11,891 nucleotides of DNA from contig CAINDZ010000120.1 of NCBI GenBank assembly GCA_903847545.1, positions 1 through 11,891 of the forward strand, read 5' to 3'. The first letter of the stretch is position 1; each line of letters starts with the position of its first letter. Position numbers and translations under genes: made by a program. Shown here in pieces: positions 5,699 to 11,891 of this stretch. Source of the DNA: an uncultured bacterium (GTDB taxonomy: Bacteria; Krumholzibacteriota; Krumholzibacteriia; LZORAL124-64-63). Below the pieces are notes generated by a model. That model saw nothing but the letters and a program-made list of their open reading frames with translations, searched no databases and had not been told where the DNA came from.

Positions 5699-6614
5699 AC
5701 TGGAAGGCGTGTCCAAGCGCTTCGGCCGCATGGCCGCGCTGGACGACCTGACCCTGGCGATCCCGTCGGGACGCCGCGTGGCGCTTATCGGGCCCAACGG
5801 GTCGGGGAAGTCGACGCTGACCCGCATCCTGATGGGCATCCTCTCGTTCGACGGCCAGGTGCGCCTCGACGGCCGCGACGCCCGCCGCGAGCGCGCCGTG
5901 CTGGCGCGGGGGCTGGCCTACGTGCCGCAGGTGGCACCGCAGCTGGGGGCCAGCGTCGACGAGGTGGTGCGCTCGATCTGCGCCATCCGGCGCGCCGACG
6001 CGGCCGAGGTGCGCGCGCTTTCCGCGCGGCTGGGGCTCGACATCGATGCAGCCGGCCGCAAGCCGTTCCGCGCGCTGTCGGGCGGCATGAAGCAGAAGCT
6101 GCTGATCGCCCTGGCGCTGGCGCCCGAGGCGTCGCTGCTGCTGCTGGACGAGCCGACGGCCAGCCTCGACGCGGCGGCGCGGCAGGTGTTCTACGAGCTG
6201 GTGGCCGAGCGCGCGGCGCGGGCCACCGTGCTGCTGTGCTCGCACCGGCTGGAGGAGGTGCGCCACCTGGTCGACCACGTCGTCGGCCTGCACGCCGGCC
6301 GCATCGCCTACGACGGCGCGGTCGGCGACTACCTGGGCGCGCGCAGCCACGCCGTGATCGAGGTCTACGTGGCGTGCGCCGGCCACGAGCCTTGGCTGCG
6401 CGATTGCGGATTCCGGCCGGGCGCGGGCCGCGGCTGGGCGCGCACCGTCAGCCACGACGAGAAGCTGGATCTGGTGCGGCAGCTGTCGTCCGTGCTGAAG
6501 GGCGACCTGGAGAACCTGGTCGTGCGCGACCTGGACCTGGTCGAGGATCCGGGCGCGATCGTGGAGGCCGCGTGGCCCGAGCGGCCAGGGGCCCGGCAGG
6601 AGGGACTGGCATGA
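5688..6614 (+). CDS. nosF: NosF, ABC transporter ATPase for NosZ maturation
   Basis: A 308-residue cytoplasmic ATP-binding subunit with every ABC motif: Walker A GPNGSGKST (35-43), Q-loop Gln81 (YVPQ), signature LSGGMKQK (130-137), Walker B LLLLDEP (150-156) with D-loop ASLD (158-161), and switch His186 (LLCSH). The region after about residue 215 is the family-specific C-terminal extension. NosF pairs with NosY to drive the transport step (sulfur species or copper handling) needed for the CuZ cluster. The start ATG lies inside the end of nosD. The stop overlaps the nosL start as ATGA (6611-6614). Both arrangements point to coupled translation and fixed stoichiometry. Confidence 0.96.
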   Translation: MRIELEGVSKRFGRMAALDDLTLAIPSGRRVALIGPNGSGKSTLTRILMGILSFDGQVRLDGRDARRERAVLARGLAYVPQVAPQLGASVDEVVRSICAIRRADAAEVRALSARLGLDIDAAGRKPFRALSGGMKQKLLIALALAPEASLLLLDEPTASLDAAARQVFYELVAERAARATVLLCSHRLEEVRHLVDHVVGLHAGRIAYDGAVGDYLGARSHAVIEVYVACAGHEPWLRDCGFRPGAGRGWARTVSHDEKLDLVRQLSSVLKGDLENLVVRDLDLVEDPGAIVEAAWPERPGARQEGLA

Positions 6615-7078
6615 GCGGATCGCGCGCGGGAAAGATCGGCCTGGTCGCCGCGGGCGTGCTCGCGCTGGCGGCCGCCGCGGTGTTCGTGCTGGGACGCTCG
6701 GAGGCGCTGCCGGACGGCCCGCAGGACATCGTGTGGGACCACGCGACCTGCGCCGAGTGCCGCATGTCGGTGACCGAGCGCGGCTACGCGGCCCAGTTGC
6801 AGACCAAGGATGGGCGTGTCCTGGACTTCGACGATCCCGGCTGCCTGTTCCGCTGGGAGCGGCACGAGACGGCGCCGGTGCACGCGGTGTGGTTCCGCCA
6901 CGTGCGCGAGGACCGCTGGTTGGCGGCGGCGAAGGCGGGATTCGTCGCGTCGGGACCGTCGCCCATGGGCTACGACCTGGGCGCCGTCGATGCCGGCGCC
7001 GAGGGGGCGCTGACCCTTGCCGCCGTCCGCGAGCGGTTCGCCGCGCCCGGCGAAGGGAAGGACGACCATGCGCATTGA
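6611..7078 (+). CDS. nosL: NosL, copper chaperone, membrane-anchored form
   Basis: A 155-residue periplasmic Cu(I)-binding protein of the NosL family, which delivers copper to NosD/NosZ. The metal-binding signature is H44-A-T-C47-A-E-C50-R-M52, followed by DFDDPGC with Cys78. The usual NosL is a lipoprotein. Here the N-terminal hydrophobic segment (residues 9-28) has no cysteine, so this NosL is predicted to stay attached by a transmembrane helix or to be cleaved as an ordinary signal peptide. It starts within the nosF stop (ATGA) and overlaps the nosY start by 11 nt. The order D-F-L-Y puts the chaperone between the ATPase and the permease genes, and translation of all four is probably coupled. 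Confidence 0.92.
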   Translation: MSGSRAGKIGLVAAGVLALAAAAVFVLGRSEALPDGPQDIVWDHATCAECRMSVTERGYAAQLQTKDGRVLDFDDPGCLFRWERHETAPVHAVWFRHVREDRWLAAAKAGFVASGPSPMGYDLGAVDAGAEGALTLAAVRERFAAPGEGKDDHAH

Positions 7079-7910
7079 CCGCGCGAACACGCTGGCCATG
7101 GCGCGCCTGGACCTCGGCGAGGTGCGGCGCTCGCGCTGGCTTGTCTTCTGCCTGGGGTTGTACGGGCTGCTGGCGGTGCTCTTCCTGCTGGTGGGGTTGC
7201 GCGAGTCGACGGTGCTGGGTTTCACCGGCCTGGGCCGCGTGCTGTTGTCGATGAGCCACGCGCTGGTGCTGCTGCTGCCGATCCTGGCGCTGTCGGCCAC
7301 GGCGCAGGTCGTCAACCGCGCGCAGGACGATGGCACCCTCGAGTTGCTGTTCAGCCACCCGGTGACGCGCGCCGAGTACTTCCTGGGCGTGACCGGCGTG
7401 CGCTTCGGCGTGCTGTTCCTGCCGTTCGTGGCGCTGATGGTGCTGGTTGCGCTGATCGGCCGCCTGGGGCTGGGCAGCGCCGTCACCTGGGGCTTCCTGG
7501 GGCGCAGCCTGGTCGTGTGCGGCGCGCTGATCTGGGCCTACACGGGCTGCGGCCTGGCCGTGTCGACGTTCGTCCGCAACCAGGCCAAGGCGGTGATGGT
7601 GCTGCTGGGCACGTGGGTGCTGTCGGTGGCGCTGCTCGATTTCCTGCTGATCGGCGCCATGCTGCAGTGGCGGCTGAACCCGCGCAGCGTATTCCTGCTG
7701 GCGGCGCTGAACCCCGTCGAGGCGGCGCGGCTGGCGCTGCTGTCGTCGGCCGAGCAGTCGCTGTCGGTGCTCGGGCCGGTCGGCTTCTACCTGGCCCATC
7801 GCGTGGGGGCGACGTCGCTCCTGCTGCTGGGCACATTGTGGCCGCTGCTGCTGGGGGCGGCGGCCTGGTTGCTGGCATTGCGACGGTTCTCGCGCCAGGA
7901 CCTCACCTGA
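7068..7910 (+). CDS. nosY: NosY, ABC-2 type permease for NosZ maturation
   Basis: A 280-residue polytopic membrane protein, the transmembrane partner of NosF. Six hydrophobic segments are visible at about residues 24-43, 58-80, 108-131, 139-167, 172-200 and 248-272. The cytoplasmic coupling stretch DDGTLELLFSHPVTRAEYF after the second helix is typical of ABC-2 permeases and NosY. I chose ATG 7068 (MRIDRANTLAMARLDLGEV); the frame opens further upstream at 7017, but that part is out of family character and lies over nosL. The SD-like GAAGGGAAGG is directly upstream. The 11-nt overlap with nosL uses the same 13-nt sequence as the nosD/nosF overlap. Confidence 0.95.
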   Translation: MRIDRANTLAMARLDLGEVRRSRWLVFCLGLYGLLAVLFLLVGLRESTVLGFTGLGRVLLSMSHALVLLLPILALSATAQVVNRAQDDGTLELLFSHPVTRAEYFLGVTGVRFGVLFLPFVALMVLVALIGRLGLGSAVTWGFLGRSLVVCGALIWAYTGCGLAVSTFVRNQAKAVMVLLGTWVLSVALLDFLLIGAMLQWRLNPRSVFLLAALNPVEAARLALLSSAEQSLSVLGPVGFYLAHRVGATSLLLLGTLWPLLLGAAAWLLALRRFSRQDLT

Positions 7911-7952
7911 TGCCGCGGCGGGCCGCGACGGCCCGACGGGAGGGGAACGACG

Positions 7953-8603
7953 ATGAAGTGGGCTGTCGGTGATTTCATGGAGGTCCTCAACGCGCCCGTG
8001 ACGCGGCGCGGCCGCCTGCTGCTGGTGGCGCTCGTCATCCCGCTGGTGCTCAGCTTCTTCTTCCCGCTGTGGCGCATCGCGATGAAGGCGCCGCAGTACC
8101 CGAAGGGGCTGCACATGGACATCTACGCCTACAAGCTGTCCGGCGGCCACGGCGGGCACGACGTGACCGAGCTCAACGAGCTCAACCACTACATCGGCAT
8201 GCGCAAGCTCGACCGGGCCGGCGTGCCCGAGCTGGGCTGGATCCCGTTCGCGTTCGGCGCCCTGGCACTGCTCACGCTGCGCGTGGCGGCGCTGGGGCGT
8301 GTCCGGGACCTGGTCGACCTGGGGGTCCTCATCGCGTACGTGACCCTGTTCTTCTTCGCCCGCTTCATCATGATGCTGTACCGCTACGGCCACGACCTGG
8401 ACCCGACGGCCGCCCTGAAGCTCAAGCCGTTCATGCCGGTCATCATCGGGACCAAACAAATTGCCAATTTCACGACGCAATCTTATCCTCTGGCCGGCAC
8501 CGTCCTGACGGGCATCTTCGCGGGAGGCGTCATCGCGCTGGCCATCGGGCATTGCCTGAAGGCGGGCGGCCGGCCGGGCGCGACGGCAGGACAAGGTCGA
8601 TAG
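7953..8603 (+). CDS. four-helix membrane protein of clade II nos clusters (APQYPxGL / LNHYIGM family)
   Basis: A 216-residue membrane protein. Predicted helices lie at about residues 21-42, 93-111, 120-142 and 179-202. The first periplasmic loop is rich in possible metal ligands: APQYPKGLHMDIY (46-58), GGHGGHD (64-70) and LNELNHYIGM (74-83). From recall, proteins with this APQYPxGL...LNHYIGM pattern accompany nosZ in Bacteroidetes-type gene clusters and are usually left as hypothetical. I know no assigned function. Wolinella nos clusters contain a different essential membrane protein, NosB; whether this is related cannot be judged here. SD GGGAGGGG (7938-7945) lies 7 nt upstream, 42 bp after nosY. 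Likely roles are NosZ maturation or membrane electron delivery, by context only. Codons around 8451-8490 are unusually AT-rich. Confidence 0.8.
   Translation: MKWAVGDFMEVLNAPVTRRGRLLLVALVIPLVLSFFFPLWRIAMKAPQYPKGLHMDIYAYKLSGGHGGHDVTELNELNHYIGMRKLDRAGVPELGWIPFAFGALALLTLRVAALGRVRDLVDLGVLIAYVTLFFFARFIMMLYRYGHDLDPTAALKLKPFMPVIIGTKQIANFTTQSYPLAGTVLTGIFAGGVIALAIGHCLKAGGRPGATAGQGR
8458..8489 (+). promoter_or_regulatory. candidate internal promoter and operator for the Rrf2-type regulator
   Basis: TTGCCA (8461-8466) and TATCCT (8484-8489), 17 bp apart, form a plausible sigma70 promoter inside the 3' part of the preceding gene. A perfect 6-1-6 inverted repeat AAATTG-C-CAATTT (8458-8470) covers the -35. 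The predicted start is about 8496, about 140 nt before the regulator's ATG. An Rrf2 protein repressing its own promoter here would fit, but this is inference. Confidence 0.35.
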
Positions 8604-8636
8604 TTGGCGGGCCATGCGGGTCGCCAGGCGGGATCC

Positions 8637-9068
8637 ATGGTCAGCCAGACGACGCGGTATGCGCTCCACATCCTGGGCTACCTGGCCCAGAACGACAACG
8701 CCCTGGTGCCGGGCGAGCAGATCGCGTCGGACATCGGCGTGCCTGCCAACTACCTGGCCAAGATCCTCAACCAGCTGCGGCGTGCCGGCATCGTCGAGTC
8801 GCGCAAGGGCTGGGGCGGCGGCTTTCGCCTGCTGGACGAGGCGCGGGGCCGCCCGCTGGTCGATGTCGTCCGCATCTTCGAGGGCGACAAGCCGTCGTGC
8901 ATCCCCTCCTGCATCTTCGGCCTGCCAGCGTGCGATGACGGCAACCCCTGCGCGCTGCACGGCCACTGGTCCGAGATCCGCGACAGCTTCGGGGCGATGC
9001 TCCGGACCACCACCATCGGCGAACTCAAGCGCCGCGCGCTGCCGGACCTGTCCGCCGAGAAGCCCTGA
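8637..9068 (+). CDS. Rrf2-family transcriptional regulator, probable Fe-S / NO sensor
   Basis: A 143-residue winged-helix regulator. The start MVSQTTRYALHILGYLAQ at ATG 8637 matches the family's typical beginning; the frame is open from TTG 8604, but that adds an unlikely 11-residue leader. DNA-binding region: QIASDIGVPANYLAKILNQLRRAGIVESRKGWGGGFRL (28-65), with the conserved recognition helix and the wing GWGGGF. Four cysteines lie in the sensor loop: C88, C92, C99 and C105, followed by ALH. The C92-x6-C99-x5-C105 spacing is close to the three-Cys cluster site of IscR and NsrR. An Fe-S cluster responding to NO, O2 or cluster status is therefore likely. It lies 33 nt after the last nos gene and is probably the local regulator of the operon. 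Calling it NsrR would go beyond the evidence. Confidence 0.9.
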   Translation: MVSQTTRYALHILGYLAQNDNALVPGEQIASDIGVPANYLAKILNQLRRAGIVESRKGWGGGFRLLDEARGRPLVDVVRIFEGDKPSCIPSCIFGLPACDDGNPCALHGHWSEIRDSFGAMLRTTTIGELKRRALPDLSAEKP

Positions 9069-9086
9069 CCCCTCGCCCGATCACGC

Positions 9087-9116
9087 TTGAATCGCCGTCT
9101 TTCCGCATGCTAGAAT
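9087..9116 (+). promoter_or_regulatory. extended -10 promoter of the secreted-protein gene
   Basis: TTGAAT (9087-9092) and TAGAAT (9111-9116) are separated by 18 bp, and the -10 is preceded by TGC, making an extended -10. The predicted start is about 9123, leaving a leader of about 36 nt. An imperfect inverted repeat, GAATC-GC-CGTCT (9089-9100) with AGACGGATTC (9119-9128), flanks the -10 and could be an operator. Confidence 0.5.
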
Positions 9117-9158
9117 CCAGACGGATTCGGTGTGTTTTTCTTTTCCCGGGGGGGCAAC

Positions 9159-9704
9159 ATGAAGAACCTCGCTCTCGTGGCACTCGTCGTCCTGCTGGCC
9201 GCCACTTCTGCTTCCGCCCAGGTCACCAACGGTGACTTCGCGACCAGCATCTCCGGCTGGACCCTCGGCGGCGCCGGCGTGCCCATTTCGTGGCACCCGA
9301 CCGTCGGCAACCCGGGCGGCTCGGCCTACTTCTACGGCGCGTACGGCGGCACCGGCTCGATCGACCAGATGTTCCAGTGCGGCGGCGGGCACGGCGACGC
9401 CAACTGCGACATCAGCCTGGAGTACCGCTACTACCTGTCGGGCGGTGCGTCGGTGCAGGTGGTCGTGTCGATCGACAACGTCGACGTCTACACGGTGAAC
9501 CACGTCACCGAGAGCCCGCTGTGGAACCCGGTGACCCTGACGGTGCCGTGCGGCCTGCACTCCATCAAGGTGTCGACCAACACCCTCTCGATGGGCACCT
9601 TCGGCCAGTGGGCGGTCTTCGCGGACAACGTGCAGGGCCTGTGCACGTCCGTGGTGCCGGACGAGGCGCAGGGATGGGGCACCCTGAAGGCGACCTACCG
9701 CTGA
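9159..9704 (+). CDS. small secreted protein with carbohydrate-binding-like fold and a C-terminal tail
   Basis: A 181-residue exported protein. The signal peptide MKNLALVALVVLLAATSASA is followed by mature QVTNGDFATSISGWTLGG. The NGDF-x-GW opening and all-beta body resemble galactose-binding-like or carbohydrate-binding modules, often found in extracellular proteins. Body landmarks are LEYRYYLSGGASVQVVVSIDNV and SIKVSTNTLSMGTFGQWAVFADNV. Five cysteines are present (FQCGGGHGDANC, VPCG, GLC). The protein ends after a short linker (VVPDEAQG) with WGTLKATYR. A conserved tail of this kind would suggest a sorting or anchoring signal, but one example cannot prove it. The frame extends upstream to 9132, but ATG 9159 has a G-rich SD (9148-9154) and gives a clean signal peptide. 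The gene has its own promoter and terminator, so it is separate from the nos operon. Confidence 0.8.
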   Translation: MKNLALVALVVLLAATSASAQVTNGDFATSISGWTLGGAGVPISWHPTVGNPGGSAYFYGAYGGTGSIDQMFQCGGGHGDANCDISLEYRYYLSGGASVQVVVSIDNVDVYTVNHVTESPLWNPVTLTVPCGLHSIKVSTNTLSMGTFGQWAVFADNVQGLCTSVVPDEAQGWGTLKATYR

Positions 9705-9723
9705 TCGGTGCGTACTGACGAAG

Positions 9724-9757
9724 ACGGGCCGCCCCTCACGCTGGAGAGACGGCCCGT
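9724..9757. terminator. hairpin terminator between convergent genes
   Basis: ACGGGCCG (9724-9731) pairs with CGGCCCGT (9750-9757), with an extra wobble pair outside, 20 nt after the stop of the secreted-protein gene. TTCTTCC follows on the + strand. It lies between convergent genes and could stop transcription from both sides. The 3' loop side carries CTGGAGAG, as in the hairpin at 1507-1538. Confidence 0.65.
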
Positions 9758-9816
9758 TCTTCCGCGCGCCCGCCTGCTGCAAGCAGCGCCGCCCCGCCCC
9801 CCGACAAGTCCCCCCA

Positions 9817-11891
9817 TCACCCCGTGTTCTGCAAGCCCTGCGAGATCCCGCGCACCGTCTCGAAGAGCGCCTTTTCCAGCTCGGCATCCTCGCGATCGGT
9901 CGCCCGCCACCGCGCCAGCAGGTCCACCTGCAGCAGGCTGATCGGGTCGACGTACGGGTTGCGCAGCCGGATGCTGCGCTGCAGCGCGGGCTCGCGGTCG
10001 AGCAGCTCGTCCTCGTCGCGCAGGCGCAGCACCCACTCGCGCGTCTCGGCGAGCCGGGCGCGGATGATCGGGAACACCTCGTCGCCCGCCGGGCCGGCCA
10101 ACGCGGCGTAGCGGGCGGCGATGTCCAGGTCGCTCTTCGCCAGCACCATCGCCAGGTCCGACAGCAGGTTGGTGAAGAACGGCCAGTGCGCCGCCATCTC
10201 GCGCAGCACCTGTTCGTCGTGCGCGGCGGCGGCCTCGGTCAGGCCGCGTCCCACGCCGAACCAGGCCGGCAGCAGGTGCCGGTTCTGTGTCCAGGCGAAG
10301 ACCCACGGGATGGCGCGCAGGTTCTCGACGCCGCGGCCGCCGCGCCGCGAGGCCGGGCGCGAGCCGATCTCCAGGCGCTCGATGACGTCGATGGGCGTGG
10401 CCGCGCGGAAGTAGTCGTGGAACAGCGGGTGGTCGTGGACCAGGCGCTGGTAGTCGGCGCGGCCCGCCGACGCCGCCAGGTCCATCACCGCAACCCAGGC
10501 CGGGTCGGGCCGCGAGCGCGGGCTGCACAGCACCGTCGTCTCGAGCACGGCGCCCGTCATCAACTCGAGCGTGCGCCCGGCGATGCCGCGCAGGCCGTAC
10601 TTGGTGTGCACGATCTCGCCCTGCTCGGTCAGGCGCAGGTGGCCGCGCAGCGCGCCGCAGGGATCGGCCAGCACGGCCTCGCGCGTCTTGCCGCCGCCGC
10701 GGCCGACGCTGCCGCCGCGGCCGTGGAAGAAGGTGAGGTCCACGCCGGCGGCGTCGGCGCGGTTGGCCAGCTCCTCCTGCACGCGGTACAGCGCCCAGCG
10801 CGAGGCGGCGATGCCCGAGATCTTGCTCGAGTCGCTGTAGCCGAGCATCACCAGCTGGCGGTCGCCGCGCGCGGCCAGGTGGCGGCGCACGAGGTCGTCG
10901 TCCAGCAGGCTGCCGAGCGTGGCGGCGGCGCGCTCGAGGTCGTCCACCGTCTCGAACAGCGGGGCCACGTCAAGATCGATGGCGCCGCCGGCGCCGATGG
11001 CGTCGACGGCTTCGCGCAACCCGGCGGCATGGGCGATGAGCAGCACGGCCAGCACGTCGTCGGCGCTCTGCGCCATCGAGATGATGTAGGGACCCAGGGC
11101 GCGGGGGCCGTGGCGGCGGCGCGCGGCCGCGACGGTGCGCATCACGTCGAGAGCGCGCCGCGATTCGTCATCGGCCGGCAGCTCGCGCGGGGGCGCCGCC
11201 TGCAGCGCCGCGCGCAGCCGGGCGGCGCGCTCGGCCGGGGCCCGGGTCGTGAACGCGTCGTCGCCCAGCAGGCGGCCGGCCACGCGGCGGTGCACCTCGG
11301 AGTCCTGCCGCAGGTCGAGCGTGGCCAGGTGGAAGCCGAACGTGAGCACGCGCCGCTCGAACGCCTCGACCAGCGCCAGCCCGCCACCGCCGCCGCCAGG
11401 CGCGCGCAGGCTGTCGGCCACCACGCGCACGTCGGCCAGCAGTTCGTCGACGGCGGCATAGGCGCCCGGGGCGTCGACCAGCGCGGCTTCCAGGCGGGCC
11501 TGCACCAGCAGCAGCAGCAGGCGGTACGGCATGTCCGCGCTGCGCCGCGGCAGCGCGGCGGCGCGGTCGGGCATCAGCGCGCGGTATGCCTCGATGCGCT
11601 GCAGCACGGCCGGCGCCACGCGCACGCGGGCGGCGCTCTGGCTCAGCTCGTCGGCCAGGTCGGCCACCTCGCGGCGGTAGCAGTCCAGGATGAGCGCACG
11701 CTGGCGGTCGAGCGTGGCGGCGATCGTCGCGGGCCCCACGTTGGGGTTGCCGTCCATGTCGCCGCCGACCCACGAGCCGAAGCACACCACCGGGCACGGC
11801 AGCGGGCTGCCGGCGCCGGGGCCGAAGGCGGCCTCGAAGGCCTGGGCCAGCGACTCGTAGAAGCCGGGCAGCACGCGGTAGACGACCTCGA
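9817..11891 (-). CDS. ppc: phosphoenolpyruvate carboxylase, N-terminus outside window
   Basis: About 691 C-terminal codons of an enzyme normally near 900 residues that adds bicarbonate to phosphoenolpyruvate to give oxaloacetate, refilling the TCA cycle. The frame continues through the window edge (EVVYRVLPGFYESL), so the V at 11872-11874 is internal, not a start. Motifs in order: GSWVGGDMDGNP (near 11743-11778), MLGYSDSSKISG (near 10813-10845), FFHGRGGSVGRGGG (near 10692-10733), LTEQGEIVHTKYG, RAIPWVFAWTQNRHLLPAWFG (near 10258-10318) and the typical end QGLQNTG. The catalytic His region (TAHPTE in the family) is upstream and unseen. The residue after the SDSSK lysine is Ile, where the family usually has Asp (SDSxKDxG). 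The gene is convergent with its neighbour and unrelated to N2O respiration. Confidence 0.96.
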   Translation of the reverse strand, partial: EVVYRVLPGFYESLAQAFEAAFGPGAGSPLPCPVVCFGSWVGGDMDGNPNVGPATIAATLDRQRALILDCYRREVADLADELSQSAARVRVAPAVLQRIEAYRALMPDRAAALPRRSADMPYRLLLLLVQARLEAALVDAPGAYAAVDELLADVRVVADSLRAPGGGGGGLALVEAFERRVLTFGFHLATLDLRQDSEVHRRVAGRLLGDDAFTTRAPAERAARLRAALQAAPPRELPADDESRRALDVMRTVAAARRRHGPRALGPYIISMAQSADDVLAVLLIAHAAGLREAVDAIGAGGAIDLDVAPLFETVDDLERAAATLGSLLDDDLVRRHLAARGDRQLVMLGYSDSSKISGIAASRWALYRVQEELANRADAAGVDLTFFHGRGGSVGRGGGKTREAVLADPCGALRGHLRLTEQGEIVHTKYGLRGIAGRTLELMTGAVLETTVLCSPRSRPDPAWVAVMDLAASAGRADYQRLVHDHPLFHDYFRAATPIDVIERLEIGSRPASRRGGRGVENLRAIPWVFAWTQNRHLLPAWFGVGRGLTEAAAAHDEQVLREMAAHWPFFTNLLSDLAMVLAKSDLDIAARYAALAGPAGDEVFPIIRARLAETREWVLRLRDEDELLDREPALQRSIRLRNPYVDPISLLQVDLLARWRATDREDAELEKALFETVRGISQGLQNTG

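Noticed and set aside
1778..5839. A reading frame of about 1350 codons open on the minus strand across the cytochrome, nosZ and nosD.
   Set aside because: It is Arg/His/Val/Ala-rich without recognisable domains and lies antisense to three well-recognised genes. Long antisense frames arise from G/C-ending codon bias in such genomes.
7017..7067. Upstream extension of nosY.
   Set aside because: It adds 17 residues unlike NosY and lies within the nosL coding sequence. The ATG at 7068 fits the family start.
5637..8966. A minus-strand frame of about 1100 codons opposite nosF to the Rrf2 gene.
   Set aside because: It is a low-complexity Gln/Arg/His-rich translation with no domain. It is fully explained by codon bias of the + strand genes.
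1..11891. tRNA, rRNA, CRISPR arrays, insertion sequences, integrases, attachment sites or a riboswitch.
   Set aside because: None was seen. No direct-repeat arrays, transposase motifs or tRNA-like cloverleaf were found in the non-coding stretches.

Overview
The window comes from a very GC-rich bacterium (about 70% GC by eye) and is centred on a complete clade II (Sec-exported, 'atypical') nitrous oxide reductase operon. The host cannot be named from the sequence. The nos gene set (lipoprotein cytochrome c, lipoprotein NosZ, no NosR, a conserved APQYPxGL / LNHYIGM membrane protein) together with a secreted protein ending in a W-G-x-L-K-x-x-Y-R tail suggests an uncultured GC-rich lineage of the FCB/Gemmatimonadota type. 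That placement is inference only.

Layout. 1-161: the 3' end of a c-type cytochrome gene, closely related to the complete cytochrome gene upstream of nosZ. 231-818: a DUF4126-type membrane protein. 988-1491: a soluble protein of unknown function behind a structured leader, followed by a strong terminator hairpin (1507-1538). 1492-1867: the control region of the nos operon. It holds a 20-bp perfect palindrome with the exact TTG-N8-CAA geometry of CRP/FNR-family sites, two candidate promoters and a long hairpin just ahead of the first ribosome binding site.

1868-8603: the nos operon, all on the + strand and tightly packed: lipoprotein cytochrome c, nosZ, nosD, nosF, nosL, nosY and a four-helix membrane protein of the clade II nos neighbourhood. 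nosD/nosF and nosL/nosY overlap by 11 nt through the same 13-nt junction, and nosF/nosL overlap by ATGA. 8637-9068: an Rrf2-family Fe-S/NO-type regulator. A candidate promoter and a 6-1-6 palindrome sit in an AT-rich patch inside the preceding gene. 9159-9704: a small secreted protein with its own extended -10 promoter. A hairpin (9724-9757) separates it from a convergent phosphoenolpyruvate carboxylase gene (9817-11891, minus strand, N-terminus outside the window).

How the genes work together. NosZ reduces N2O to N2 in the periplasm, tethered by lipid. The neighbouring lipid-anchored cytochrome c is the likely electron donor. NosD, NosF and NosY form the ABC-type maturation complex and NosL is the copper chaperone that supplies the CuZ site. 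The extra membrane protein probably supports maturation or electron delivery. The Rrf2 protein and a CRP/FNR-type factor are the plausible regulators. No NosR, NosG/H or other denitrification gene is present in the window.
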